From contig CAZFDE010000015.1 in NCBI GenBank assembly GCA_964517795.1, forward strand, positions 1 through 43,994: a stretch of 43,994 nucleotides of DNA, read 5' to 3'. The notes under the pieces are model-generated. The model saw only the letters and a program-made list of their open reading frames with translations, did not search any database and had not been told where the DNA came from. A program made the translations under genes and the position numbers. Shown piece by piece: positions 31,927 through 40,678 of this stretch (within the stretch, counting starts at the first letter, position 1; every line of letters starts with the position of its first letter). The stretch is from CAZFDE01 sp964517795 (GTDB lineage: Bacteria > Planctomycetota > Phycisphaerae > Sedimentisphaerales > Anaerobacaceae).

Positions 31927-32427
31927 ATGGAACGATTCGCAGACAACTCTGATCGCAAACATGAGGCGGTATGTAAATTCGGCCCGGGTGGTGATTACGT
32001 GCGGTACTGGCCCGCCGGTGCGATGGAGCCAAAGACCGACGGCGGCCGCAAAGTCCACCAGCTATTGACCAAGATCGCTTCGATCATTGAGACCGCCGCG
32101 GCCAAAGGCGGCGACTTGGCCGTCAACGCCGTCGAGGAAGACCCGTCCCATGTCCATTTGATCGTTAAACGGAGTCCACAAAATGACCAATCGAACGAAT
32201 CCGACGACCATGACACCGCGACAAATGCAGCTACTGGAATTGATCCATCGCAGTCAACGCAGACACTGCTATTCCCCGACGATCTCGGAGCTCGCCGCAC
32301 AACTGGGTCTAAGCCGAAGCACCGTGTACGAACACATCGACGAACTGCGAAAAAAGCAACTACTGGCCACCGAACCGAACAAGGCACGCTCTTTGACGCT
32401 CACTGCCGCAGCGCAAAGACTGCTTAG
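31927..32427 (+). CDS. Small gene overlapping the 5' half of lexA
   Basis: 166 aa, family not recognised. Codons 1-85 (before lexA starts) look coding, with GC-rich third positions and a sensible composition (KFGPGGDYVRYWPAGAM, then VHQLLTKIASIIETAAAKGG). From codon 86 the frame runs inside lexA for 245 nt and turns into a D/S/T/R-rich sequence that looks like a shadow of lexA. So either the real protein is short with a long, weakly constrained tail, or a frameshift has changed its end. AAGGACGG upstream supports the start at 31927. It is co-transcribed with lexA and may be part of the SOS regulon. Confidence 0.55.
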   Translation: MERFADNSDRKHEAVCKFGPGGDYVRYWPAGAMEPKTDGGRKVHQLLTKIASIIETAAAKGGDLAVNAVEEDPSHVHLIVKRSPQNDQSNESDDHDTATNAATGIDPSQSTQTLLFPDDLGARRTTGSKPKHRVRTHRRTAKKATTGHRTEQGTLFDAHCRSAKTA

Positions 32428-32836
32428 GTCGCATCAGTCACATCCGAGAGAAGTGCCGCACAAGACCCAAGGCATCCGGATCGCCGGCCGCGTGGCCGCG
32501 GGGATACCCACAGAGGCGATCGAACAAAACGAAACACTGGATATGGATTCGTTTATCGGGCACGACGATGATCTGTTTGCACTGCAAGTAACCGGTGACA
32601 GCATGATCGAAGAAGGCATAAACGAAGGTGACTATGTGATCTGTCGAAAAACACAAACCGCCCATAACGGCCAATTGGTCGTTGCCGCTGTAGGCCGCGA
32701 CGAAGCGACGCTGAAGCGCTTTTTCAAGGAAAATGATCATATCCGCCTGGAACCGGCGAATTGCAAATATGAGCCGATCATTGCCGATGACTGCCGGATC
32801 GAAGGCGTCGTCACCGGATTGATGCGACGGTATTAG
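32183..32836 (+). CDS. lexA: LexA repressor
   Basis: 217-aa SOS repressor and self-cleaving serine protease. The N-terminal winged helix-turn-helix (about 10-75) reads PRQMQLLELIHRSQ, then TISELAAQLGLSRSTVYEHI. The cleavage site is A106-G107 in GRVAAGIP. The catalytic pair is Ser140 in VTGDSMIEEG and Lys178 in ATLKRF. All key residues are present. The start at 32183 has GGAG eight bases upstream; a second ATG at 32210 would also give a complete domain. It overlaps the preceding small gene by 245 nt. The ORF on the opposite strand at 32833 touches its stop. addAB lie downstream but in a separate transcript. Confidence 0.95.
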   Translation: MTNRTNPTTMTPRQMQLLELIHRSQRRHCYSPTISELAAQLGLSRSTVYEHIDELRKKQLLATEPNKARSLTLTAAAQRLLRSHQSHPREVPHKTQGIRIAGRVAAGIPTEAIEQNETLDMDSFIGHDDDLFALQVTGDSMIEEGINEGDYVICRKTQTAHNGQLVVAAVGRDEATLKRFFKENDHIRLEPANCKYEPIIADDCRIEGVVTGLMRRY

Positions 32837-32982
32837 CTCGGGCTGCTCTGGCGGATCTTGAGTTCGACCGACAAACAGTCGTCAAGCATGGTTTCGACAA
32901 GCCAAGCCATGAACAAAATGCTGCAAGAAGCAAAATCAAGACTGATGTAGAAGTCACGCAAATCCCTAATTTGGCGTGACAT
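32833..32982 (-). CDS. Possible 49-aa orphan ORF after the tRNA-Arg
   Basis: An uninterrupted ATG-started frame fills the gap between lexA and the tRNA: MSRQIRDLRDFYISLDFASC, then SILFMAWLVETMLDDCLSVE, ending KIRQSSPS. Its composition looks protein-like, and its stop overlaps the lexA stop tail to tail. There is no good ribosome-binding site and the frame is short, so it could be chance. It has no recognised family. Confidence 0.3.
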   Translation of the reverse strand: MSRQIRDLRDFYISLDFASCSILFMAWLVETMLDDCLSVELKIRQSSPS

Positions 32983-33031
32983 TCAATAAGACCACTACAC
33001 ATAACCACTTGTCAAGTTTAGAGTTAAACCA

Positions 33032-33105
33032 CGCGCCCGGCAGGACTCGAACCTGCAACCTTCGGATTCGAAGTCCGCGACTCTATCCAATTGAGCTACG
33101 GGCGC
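33032..33105 (-). tRNA. tRNA-Arg (anticodon TCG)
   Basis: 74-nt cloverleaf on the minus strand. Acceptor GCGCCCG/CGGGCGC pairs over 7 bp with discriminator G. The D-arm is GCTC-AATTGGATA-GAGT, the anticodon loop CTTCGAA gives anticodon TCG (arginine, CGA/CGN), and the T-loop is GTTCGAGTC. The outer anticodon-stem pair is mismatched. No CCA is encoded. Confidence 0.93.
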
Positions 33106-33167
33106 ATCAGAATCAAAGTCAAAGCAGTTTACCGACTTATCGTTTCGATGTCAACTGTACTGTGGGC

Positions 33168-33449
33168 CTAATCCCGCATGGGTGTTTCGGGCGAACGGAC
33201 GGATTTGCGGTTCACCGGCGTGCCGTAATCATACGTATCCGTTCGGCTCAATCGCCAGACGTGTCCGGTCTGGCGATCCATCACGAATACCGACAGTGAA
33301 TCATCGCCGGCCGCACAACATTCGAACGGTCCGCCCTGATCGTAGAGTGTGGCGCCAAACAGTAACATCAGGCAAACACCGGCCAGAAAACCAATTAAGA
33401 TGTCTTTGATACTGATTTGCTTTGATACGTTTCGGATTGTATCCGTCAT
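33168..33449 (-). CDS. Small single-pass membrane protein
   Basis: 93 aa from the ATG at 33449, chosen because GGAGG lies eight bases upstream; an in-frame TTG five codons earlier lacks that support. A short cytoplasmic N-terminus (MTDTIRNVSKQISIKD) precedes one membrane helix (ILIGFLAGVCLMLLFGATLY, about 17-36) and a ~55-residue outside part with a Cys-Cys pair and FVMDRQTGHVWRLSRTDTY. The latter phrase resembles a beta-hairpin of the 'D-x-x-T-G-x-v-w' type. Family and function are not recognised. It is monocistronic, with its own promoter, divergent from addB. Confidence 0.75.
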   Translation of the reverse strand: MTDTIRNVSKQISIKDILIGFLAGVCLMLLFGATLYDQGGPFECCAAGDDSLSVFVMDRQTGHVWRLSRTDTYDYGTPVNRKSVRSPETPMRD

Positions 33450-33481
33450 CAAATGAACCTCCAAAAATTAATGTTTTTATC

Positions 33482-33510
33482 ATTATATCACATACAGCCG
33501 TTTTTGAAAA
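33482..33510 (-). promoter_or_regulatory. Promoter of the 93-aa membrane protein gene
   Basis: On the minus strand TTTTCA (33505-33510), 17-nt spacer, perfect TATAAT (33482-33487), 33 nt upstream of the ATG at 33449. Confidence 0.5.
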
Positions 33511-33597
33511 ATATTCCATTAAAAATAACATTTTGAATCCGTTTGAAATCTTAAAAATGATATGGTAAAAAATACATCTATTGAATGGAATCGCATT

Positions 33598-36500
33598 ATG
33601 GCTTTACGATTTATCTTAGGCCGGGCCGGGACCGGTAAAACTCATAACTGTATCCGGTCGGTAATCCGTGAACTGACGGCGCCGACCGCTGAGGTACCGA
33701 TTATTCTACTGGTTCCCGAACAGGCGACCTATCATACCGAGCGTGAAATCCTCCTTGATCCCCGAATGAACGGTTACCATCGCCTCAATGTCCTGTCATT
33801 TCAGCGTTTGGGGTACTTTCTGGCCGGCAAAAATTCCGCAAAACCGCAACTTAGCCAGATCGCCCGCCAGATGTTTGTCCACCGTTTATTGCGTCAACAT
33901 GCCGCCGATTTGAAACTCTTGGGTCGCAGTGCGTTTTACAGCGGCACGGCCGCACGGTTAACAGAGGTAATCACCGAACTCTATCGATACGATATTGAGC
34001 CCGACCGCCTTCGGGAAGCGGCGAAACAGTCAGACGAAGAATTATTTCGCCATAAAATCGCCGATATCGCCTATCTTTTTGAAAAATACAATCAAATCGT
34101 AGCAGATCGGTTTGTCGATCCGGATCTGCAGTTAATCAGAGCCCGCCGCCAAATTCAGGGAGCACCATTCGCCAAAGGGGCTTTGCTGTTTGTCGATGGT
34201 TTTGCGGGTTTTACGGCCTGCGAAAAAATGCTGCTGGCTGAATTGATCAAAAACGCATCCCAGACAACCATTGCCCTGTGTCTCGATCCCAAAGAGCTGG
34301 ATCTTACTGACCCCAAGCCTCCTGCACCGGACAATCCGTTTGCCACAACGATCGAAACCTATATCGACCTGTATGAGATCATCAAAAAATGCAAGATCAC
34401 GATTTCACCTGCGGTCTGTCTGGACCAAGCACATCGGTTCTCCAGTGCGTCTTGCTTGACGCATATCGAAAGTCATTTTCATCCGGGCCGTTACGATGCC
34501 GTTGACGTGGACGAAGCAGTAACACTCATATCGGCGACAGACCCGAGGCAGGAATGTGAGTTCATTGCCCGCCGGATCGCTCAACTGGTTCGAACCGGTG
34601 AAATTCGATATCATGATATCGCGGTGATCGTCGGCGATATCGAAGGCTACCAGCATTATCTGGCCGCGTCTTTCGAGGACGAGCAGATCCCTTACTTTCT
34701 CGACCGTCGCAAACCGCTGAACAATCATCCCTTGATTCAATTGATCTGCTGTGCATTGAAAGTGGTGCTGAATGATTTTGATTCGGCCGATGTGTTTGAA
34801 TTCCTTAAAAATGACCTGTTGAATGTGCCGCCTGAGGATATTGATCTATTGGAAAATTACTGCATTGCTTACGGGGTCGATTCGCAGGACTGGCTGGCGG
34901 AGAACCGCTGGTCCTTCCATCATCCCGACGATCCGGCATTTAATGAAAACCGGATCGATGCAATTCGCAGGCACGCGACTGCGCCCCTGATCTCACTGTA
35001 TGAACACGTTCAGCCTGACAATCAGGACACTCGGCCGATATCGGATATGACTGAGGCCATTTTTCATTTTCTTCAAACCCTTGAAGTTCAGGCTAAATTG
35101 CAACAGTGGACCGAACAGGCCTCGAAACAGCAGGATGCCGCAACAGCCAATCTGCACCGTCAGGTCTATGACCGGTTTTTCGATGTACTCGATGAGATGA
35201 ACGAGATTTTTGACGACCAACCCTTCTTATTCAAAGATTTTTCCGATATTCTCACAGCCGCACTGGCACAACTGACGGTCGCCTTTATTCCGCCGACACT
35301 GGATCAGGTCTTGATCGGTTCGATTGAACGCAGCCGTCATCCCAATCTAAAGGTTGTCTTTCTCGCCGGGGCGACACAGCGGCAGTTTCCGACACCTGTC
35401 ACTCAAACATCGCTGTTGACCGACCGACAACGAAAACGTTTGCAATCGCAGGGGGTCGCGTTAGCACCGAACATGGCCCAGTCAATGCTCCAGCGGCAAT
35501 ATTTGGCGTATATTGCCCTGACGCGGCCATCGCAAAAACTATATATCAGCTATCCGCAGACCGATACGGACGGCAACGCCGCTTTCCCATCGGAATATCT
35601 CACTCGGCTGACTGAAATTTTCACAAATCTTCAAATTCAACCGATCGACGATATACTCGACGATCTCGCCTCCATCCATACACCGCAAAAACTATCACAA
35701 TCCTTATGCCGGGCATTATGCATCGATAATCGCGATGAGAAATCATATGCCGCCGCGGCCGAGTTGCTCAGCTCGATAAAAGACCAAAAGGATTTTCACA
35801 ACGCCTTTGAACTGATTCGCCGAGCGGTCGATTATCAAAATACCGCCACACTGCAACCCTCTCTGTTGAACGAACTCATAGCGAAACCGCTTCGGTTGTC
35901 GGCCTCGAAACTTTCCATATTTGCGAAATGCCCGTACCAGTATTTCGCCCGATATACACTGTCACTTGATAAACGAAAACAATTCAAACTCGAACCGCTG
36001 GATTTAGGGACTTTCTATCATGAAGTTCTGGCCGCCGTTATTGGCCATCTTATTGACAGGCAAATTACATGGGACCGGCTCGATGATGACAAATTAACCG
36101 CATTGACAAACAAGTTCATAACAACGTGTATCAGCAAAAATACAGTTGTTAAAAATTTTCGCGAACATAGCCGCCACAATGCCTATATCATTCAACAGGC
36201 ATCTGAAATCCTGATCGATTGTATTTTGGCACTGGCCCAACTGGGTCGGGCTGGAAAGCTGTTCCCCATAAAAACGGAAATCAAGTTCGGCACAGATTCA
36301 AAAAGTTCGCTGCCGTCGCTGCAGTTATGCTTACCGAACCAAAAAACCGTACAGCTTTCGGGGGTTCTCGATCGGATTGACAAAACTCCGAATGGTCTGG
36401 CCGTTGTGTATGATTACAAAACGACATCACGAAAAATGGACTGGACGAGTTTTTACTATGGGCTTGATCTGCAGTTACCTGTTTATCTGTCGGCCGTACA

Positions 36501-36996
36501 GGCCTTCTCAAAGCAATTGAAGGTCAAAGAAGCCGTCGGCGGCTTTTTTATTCCCATTCAGGCTGCGATTGAAACAATAAAATCCGATGAGTATGAAAAA
36601 TCAAGAGATAAATTTCTGTACAAACCCCGCGGATTCTTTAACGGCCAACATTATCAGGCGATTGACCGATATGTTGAATCGAAGCAAAGCCCTTATTTCA
36701 GTTTTTATATCAGCAAAGACTCCCGGCAATATGGCAATTATAAAAACAATGATATTCTCAAGCCCGACCATTTCCAGTATATATTGGATCGTACCAAAAG
36801 GATTATTGGCGAATTAGTCGAACGCATGGACCAAGGCACCATCGAGGCAACGCCTTATCGCCGAGGCAGCAATACCGCCTGTGCCCAGTGCGAATTTCTT
36901 TCAGTATGCCGATTTGACTGGCAGATCAATGACTATCATACGATTCACACCCAAAGCAAAACCGATATTTTAACGGAGGGGGGATTTGATGTCTAA
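33598..36996 (+). CDS. addB: AddB, ATP-dependent helicase/nuclease subunit B
   Basis: 1132 aa from the ATG at 33598, which begins MALRFILGRAGTGKT with the AddB-type Walker A at residues 8-15. A frame opening at 33562 would add 12 residues that the family does not need. A PD-(D/E)XK nuclease domain fills the C-terminus: GVLDRIDKTPNGLAVVYDYK contains the catalytic D and D-x-K. Four cysteines of the iron-sulfur staple are present (one in FAKCPYQYF near 777, three in ACAQCEFLSVC near 1094). With AddA it resects double-strand breaks for RecA loading. The addA start lies inside the addB end (ATGTCTAA, 36989-36996). Confidence 0.95.
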   Translation: MALRFILGRAGTGKTHNCIRSVIRELTAPTAEVPIILLVPEQATYHTEREILLDPRMNGYHRLNVLSFQRLGYFLAGKNSAKPQLSQIARQMFVHRLLRQHAADLKLLGRSAFYSGTAARLTEVITELYRYDIEPDRLREAAKQSDEELFRHKIADIAYLFEKYNQIVADRFVDPDLQLIRARRQIQGAPFAKGALLFVDGFAGFTACEKMLLAELIKNASQTTIALCLDPKELDLTDPKPPAPDNPFATTIETYIDLYEIIKKCKITISPAVCLDQAHRFSSASCLTHIESHFHPGRYDAVDVDEAVTLISATDPRQECEFIARRIAQLVRTGEIRYHDIAVIVGDIEGYQHYLAASFEDEQIPYFLDRRKPLNNHPLIQLICCALKVVLNDFDSADVFEFLKNDLLNVPPEDIDLLENYCIAYGVDSQDWLAENRWSFHHPDDPAFNENRIDAIRRHATAPLISLYEHVQPDNQDTRPISDMTEAIFHFLQTLEVQAKLQQWTEQASKQQDAATANLHRQVYDRFFDVLDEMNEIFDDQPFLFKDFSDILTAALAQLTVAFIPPTLDQVLIGSIERSRHPNLKVVFLAGATQRQFPTPVTQTSLLTDRQRKRLQSQGVALAPNMAQSMLQRQYLAYIALTRPSQKLYISYPQTDTDGNAAFPSEYLTRLTEIFTNLQIQPIDDILDDLASIHTPQKLSQSLCRALCIDNRDEKSYAAAAELLSSIKDQKDFHNAFELIRRAVDYQNTATLQPSLLNELIAKPLRLSASKLSIFAKCPYQYFARYTLSLDKRKQFKLEPLDLGTFYHEVLAAVIGHLIDRQITWDRLDDDKLTALTNKFITTCISKNTVVKNFREHSRHNAYIIQQASEILIDCILALAQLGRAGKLFPIKTEIKFGTDSKSSLPSLQLCLPNQKTVQLSGVLDRIDKTPNGLAVVYDYKTTSRKMDWTSFYYGLDLQLPVYLSAVQAFSKQLKVKEAVGGFFIPIQAAIETIKSDEYEKSRDKFLYKPRGFFNGQHYQAIDRYVESKQSPYFSFYISKDSRQYGNYKNNDILKPDHFQYILDRTKRIIGELVERMDQGTIEATPYRRGSNTACAQCEFLSVCRFDWQINDYHTIHTQSKTDILTEGGFDV

Positions 36997-39900
36997 AAGC
37001 CCGGCCATCCAATGGACCGATCAGCAACTCGCGGCCATTGCTGCCCGAGACCGCGATGTCCTGGTCACGGCATCAGCGGGAACCGGAAAAACGGCTGTCC
37101 TTTCGGCTCGATGTGTCCGCTTGTTATCCGACAAGAAATTAGCCCCCGATATTCTCTCGGTCCTGGTATTGACCTTTACCGAGGCGGCCGCCGCCCAGAT
37201 GAAAGATCGCATCGCCAAGCAGCTTAAAGAGGCGTATCTGCAAACACGCGATCATCGGCTCTATCAGCAACTTATGCTGGTGCCGGCCGCCGATATCAGC
37301 ACGATCCATGCGTTCTGCAAACGGCTGATTACCGAGCATTTTTATCATCTGGATATCGACCCGGCTTTTCGTGTCATGGATGAAGATGAGGCGATGCTGT
37401 TGAAAAACCGTACGCTCGAAAAAACAATGGATTGGGCCTGGCGTCAACCAAACCTGGCCGGATCGCTGGCCGAATTGCTGCAGTATCGCAATGTTCGCGA
37501 TGAGCGGGGTTTTCTCCCCTCGATCATCGAGCTCAGCGACGACCTCGATAGTATCATCCAGCCGCAAAACTGGTTCACCACCGCACAGCGAATGCTTGAA
37601 CCTCAAAAAATAAAAGAACAAAAAACAGAATTCCTTAAAAATCTGACAGTTGAAACATTAATGCATGCCATCGAACGAACAGAGATGGCAATCCAGCTTG
37701 CCAATCATTACAGTGACAAAAATAAATTTCAATCACAATGGCACGTATTTATCAAATCGGCAGAACAATTAATCTCTGAATTAAAGAATAACCCGAAAGA
37801 CCTGTCTGAAAAAATTGATGAGTGCGTCGAATCATTACCCTCGTCTAATAAGCCGCGTTCGCTCCAAGACGACAATATTAAAAAACAGTTTGATGAATTA
37901 TCCAAAAAAACCAAAACGCAAATTAAATCTCTTTCCCAATATCTTTCTTCGGACAGTCAATTCGATGCCGTTGCGATTCACCAGACCAAAATCATGCTCG
38001 AGCTGCTGCAGCAATTTCGCCGGCTTTACAGACAAGCGAAGAAGCAGCTCAACACCCTTGATTTTTCCGATCTTGAGCATCAGTCCCTGGCATTACTGTC
38101 AGAATCAGATAATCCTTCAAAGCCATCAACGATCGCCAAAACGCTCCAGCAGCGCTACCGCTTCATTTTTATCGATGAATATCAGGACATCAATCCGGTC
38201 CAGCAGGCGATCCTTTCATTATTGACGGCCGGCGAGAACATGTTTATGGTCGGCGACGTCAAGCAGAGCATCTATGCCTTTCGCGGTGCCCGGCCGGACT
38301 ATTTTCTTCAAACATACCATAATGCCGTCAATAACAAACAACCCAAAGCGGCATTGCCAATACCCCTGCAAAGCAACTTCCGTTCCGAGAAGCGGCTGCT
38401 GGATTTTGTGAATCAGGTCTTTGGCCGGATTATGACAAAATCCTTCGCAGGGATCGATTACGACAAACATGCCGAGTTGCTGCCCGGCACCGATATCAAT
38501 GATCATACCGATGCGCCCTGTGTGGAAATTCACTTGCTGGATAAATCATTTGCCCCGGATAATCAAGATGACAGCAGCAATGACGCGGACCGATCAACCA
38601 ATATGGGCACGCTCAATGCCAGCCGGCTCGAAGCCAAATTGGCCGCCGAAAAGATACAGGCACTTGTCCAATCTCAAGACCCGAAGGACTGGATCTATGA
38701 CAAAGAAATCGCATCCCGCCGGCCAGTCGAATACCGCGATATTGTCGTGCTGATGCGGTCACCGGCATCGCGGGCCAACATCTGGACAGAAATCTTTCAA
38801 TTGTGCGGCATCCCTGTTGACAGCCAGAGTGCATCCGGTTTTCTGGCGGCAACCGAAATTGCCGATTGCCTCTCGTTGCTGAAACTCCTCGACAATCCCC
38901 GCCGCGATATTAAACTGGCGGCCGTTTTGCGAAGCCCGTTTTTCAATTTCAGTGATTCCGATCTCGCCAAGATTCGCATTTTCACCGATCCCAAAGCAAC
39001 ACCGGCTTTTTATGATGCCGTCTTCCGATATCAGCAAGATGGGTCGGATACGACGCTCAAGCAAAAACTTTCGGACTTTTTCCAAAAGATCGCACACTGG
39101 CGAAAACATGCACGAAATGCGATACTGGCCGACCTGATTTGGGACATCTTCCACCAGAGTGGTTATCTGGCCTATGTGCAAGCCCTTCCCAATGGTCCGC
39201 AGCGATATGCCAATCTGCTCAAGTTTCATGAACGGGCCATCCAGTTCGAAGGATTTGCCGCTTCAGCGGGCCATCTTTCATTGATACGATTCATTGAATT
39301 TATCGAACAGCTTGAGCAAAACGCTCGGGATTGGGCGCCGGCCAAGACCGATTCGTCGGCACAGAACACGGTGCGGATTATGAGTATTCACAAGAGCAAA
39401 GGCCTCGAATTTCCGGTTGTGATCCTCGCCGAGCTCGACAGCCCATTCAGTACGAAAGACAGTCGCCTCGATGCGATCCTGGATGAACACGGCCTGTTGG
39501 GACTTAAGGTCATCGACCCTGATGCCAAGGTCAAACAGCCGAGCATCCTGTGGCATATCGCAACAGATCATCGGCAAAAAATCGCTCGTCAGGAGGAAAT
39601 GCGAATCCTTTACGTCGCCATGACACGAGCCAAAAATCGATTAATTATTACCGCTTCCGGCCAGATCGATCGCATTGGGCGAGATATCCGGTTAACCAAT
39701 AATATAAACAAATCAACCTTACCGGATTTCCTGCTGGCCGACGGCAAAAGTCATCTGGACTGGCTGATAACCGCACTGGGTGCGGATGCCGGTTTGCTAA
39801 AACATTTTTCGAATACCGAGGCGAATCAACCATACACCGGTGACATATTTACCCTGCATTTATATAGACAATTCCAATTGGTAGAATTCGCCGAAGCGAT

Positions 39901-40678
39901 CGAAAACTTACGTCTGAAAAAGGTGCAAAAACCGCAAGTCTGCAAAAAAGCTGCTTCTGCAGAAACCCAAAAGCAGATCGATACCCTGCGTCAAAATTTC
40001 CAGTGGCGTTATTCATACCCCGATGCGGTTCACATAGCGGCCAAACAATCTGTCAGCGACATCACCCATCAGGCCGACGAATACCGCCGGCCGGTATTTA
40101 CCCCGCATTTCGAGAGAAAACCGCGAATCTTATCTGCAGATGAAAATACGATTACAGGTGCACAGGTCGGCACTGCAACGCATTTAATTCTATCGAAACT
40201 CGACGTTTCGCAACCGGTGACCGCTGAGTCGATCTCAAAGACCGTAAAAGAATGTCTCGATGACAGAATGATCGATATGGCCGCGGCCCGGCAAATCGAT
40301 ATCAACGCGATTCTCAAATTCTTCGAATGTGAGCCGGGTCAATTACTGCTGGATACGAACAACGCCGTACATCGCGAATGGTCATTTACATTTGCTTGCC
40401 CGGCCAATGAAATCTCTGATTCCGCCAATGATGAAAAGATCATCATCCAGGGCATTATCGACTGTCTGGTCCTGTCCGCCAAAGGATTTCACGTGATCGA
40501 CTTTAAGACCGACCACATCACTGAATCGCAGTTGCCGCAGCGGGTCGAATCATATCGAACCCAGTTGATGCTTTATACGCGGGCTGCCCAGGCAATCCTC
40601 AAACAAAAACCGCTGGGCATCTGGCTGCACTTTTTAGCAATTGATCGACCAATCAATCTAAAGGAGTTTTTCAAATGA
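36989..40678 (+). CDS. addA: AddA, ATP-dependent helicase/nuclease subunit A
   Basis: 1229 aa. UvrD/SF1A helicase: Q-motif WTDQQLAAIAARDRDVLVTA, Walker A SAGTGKT at 29-35, LTFTEAAAAQMKDRI (motif Ia), FIDEYQDINPVQ (motif II), GDVKQSIYAFRGARPDYF (motif III), and late motifs IMSIHKSKGLEFPVVILAEL and ILYVAMTRAKNRL. A C-terminal nuclease domain contains GIIDCLVLSAKGFHVIDFKT with the catalytic D and D-x-K. The length is normal for AddA. GGAGG at 36975-36979 supports the ATG at 36989. It is coupled upstream to addB and downstream to a sulfatase (ATGA, 40675-40678). Confidence 0.97.
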   Translation: MSKSPAIQWTDQQLAAIAARDRDVLVTASAGTGKTAVLSARCVRLLSDKKLAPDILSVLVLTFTEAAAAQMKDRIAKQLKEAYLQTRDHRLYQQLMLVPAADISTIHAFCKRLITEHFYHLDIDPAFRVMDEDEAMLLKNRTLEKTMDWAWRQPNLAGSLAELLQYRNVRDERGFLPSIIELSDDLDSIIQPQNWFTTAQRMLEPQKIKEQKTEFLKNLTVETLMHAIERTEMAIQLANHYSDKNKFQSQWHVFIKSAEQLISELKNNPKDLSEKIDECVESLPSSNKPRSLQDDNIKKQFDELSKKTKTQIKSLSQYLSSDSQFDAVAIHQTKIMLELLQQFRRLYRQAKKQLNTLDFSDLEHQSLALLSESDNPSKPSTIAKTLQQRYRFIFIDEYQDINPVQQAILSLLTAGENMFMVGDVKQSIYAFRGARPDYFLQTYHNAVNNKQPKAALPIPLQSNFRSEKRLLDFVNQVFGRIMTKSFAGIDYDKHAELLPGTDINDHTDAPCVEIHLLDKSFAPDNQDDSSNDADRSTNMGTLNASRLEAKLAAEKIQALVQSQDPKDWIYDKEIASRRPVEYRDIVVLMRSPASRANIWTEIFQLCGIPVDSQSASGFLAATEIADCLSLLKLLDNPRRDIKLAAVLRSPFFNFSDSDLAKIRIFTDPKATPAFYDAVFRYQQDGSDTTLKQKLSDFFQKIAHWRKHARNAILADLIWDIFHQSGYLAYVQALPNGPQRYANLLKFHERAIQFEGFAASAGHLSLIRFIEFIEQLEQNARDWAPAKTDSSAQNTVRIMSIHKSKGLEFPVVILAELDSPFSTKDSRLDAILDEHGLLGLKVIDPDAKVKQPSILWHIATDHRQKIARQEEMRILYVAMTRAKNRLIITASGQIDRIGRDIRLTNNINKSTLPDFLLADGKSHLDWLITALGADAGLLKHFSNTEANQPYTGDIFTLHLYRQFQLVEFAEAIENLRLKKVQKPQVCKKAASAETQKQIDTLRQNFQWRYSYPDAVHIAAKQSVSDITHQADEYRRPVFTPHFERKPRILSADENTITGAQVGTATHLILSKLDVSQPVTAESISKTVKECLDDRMIDMAAARQIDINAILKFFECEPGQLLLDTNNAVHREWSFTFACPANEISDSANDEKIIIQGIIDCLVLSAKGFHVIDFKTDHITESQLPQRVESYRTQLMLYTRAAQAILKQKPLGIWLHFLAIDRPINLKEFFK

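Noticed and set aside
32100..32185. HUH-like 'SHVHLIVK' in the small gene before lexA, as in IS200 transposases
   Set aside because: A single short motif with no tyrosine helix or other transposase features; no inverted ends nearby.
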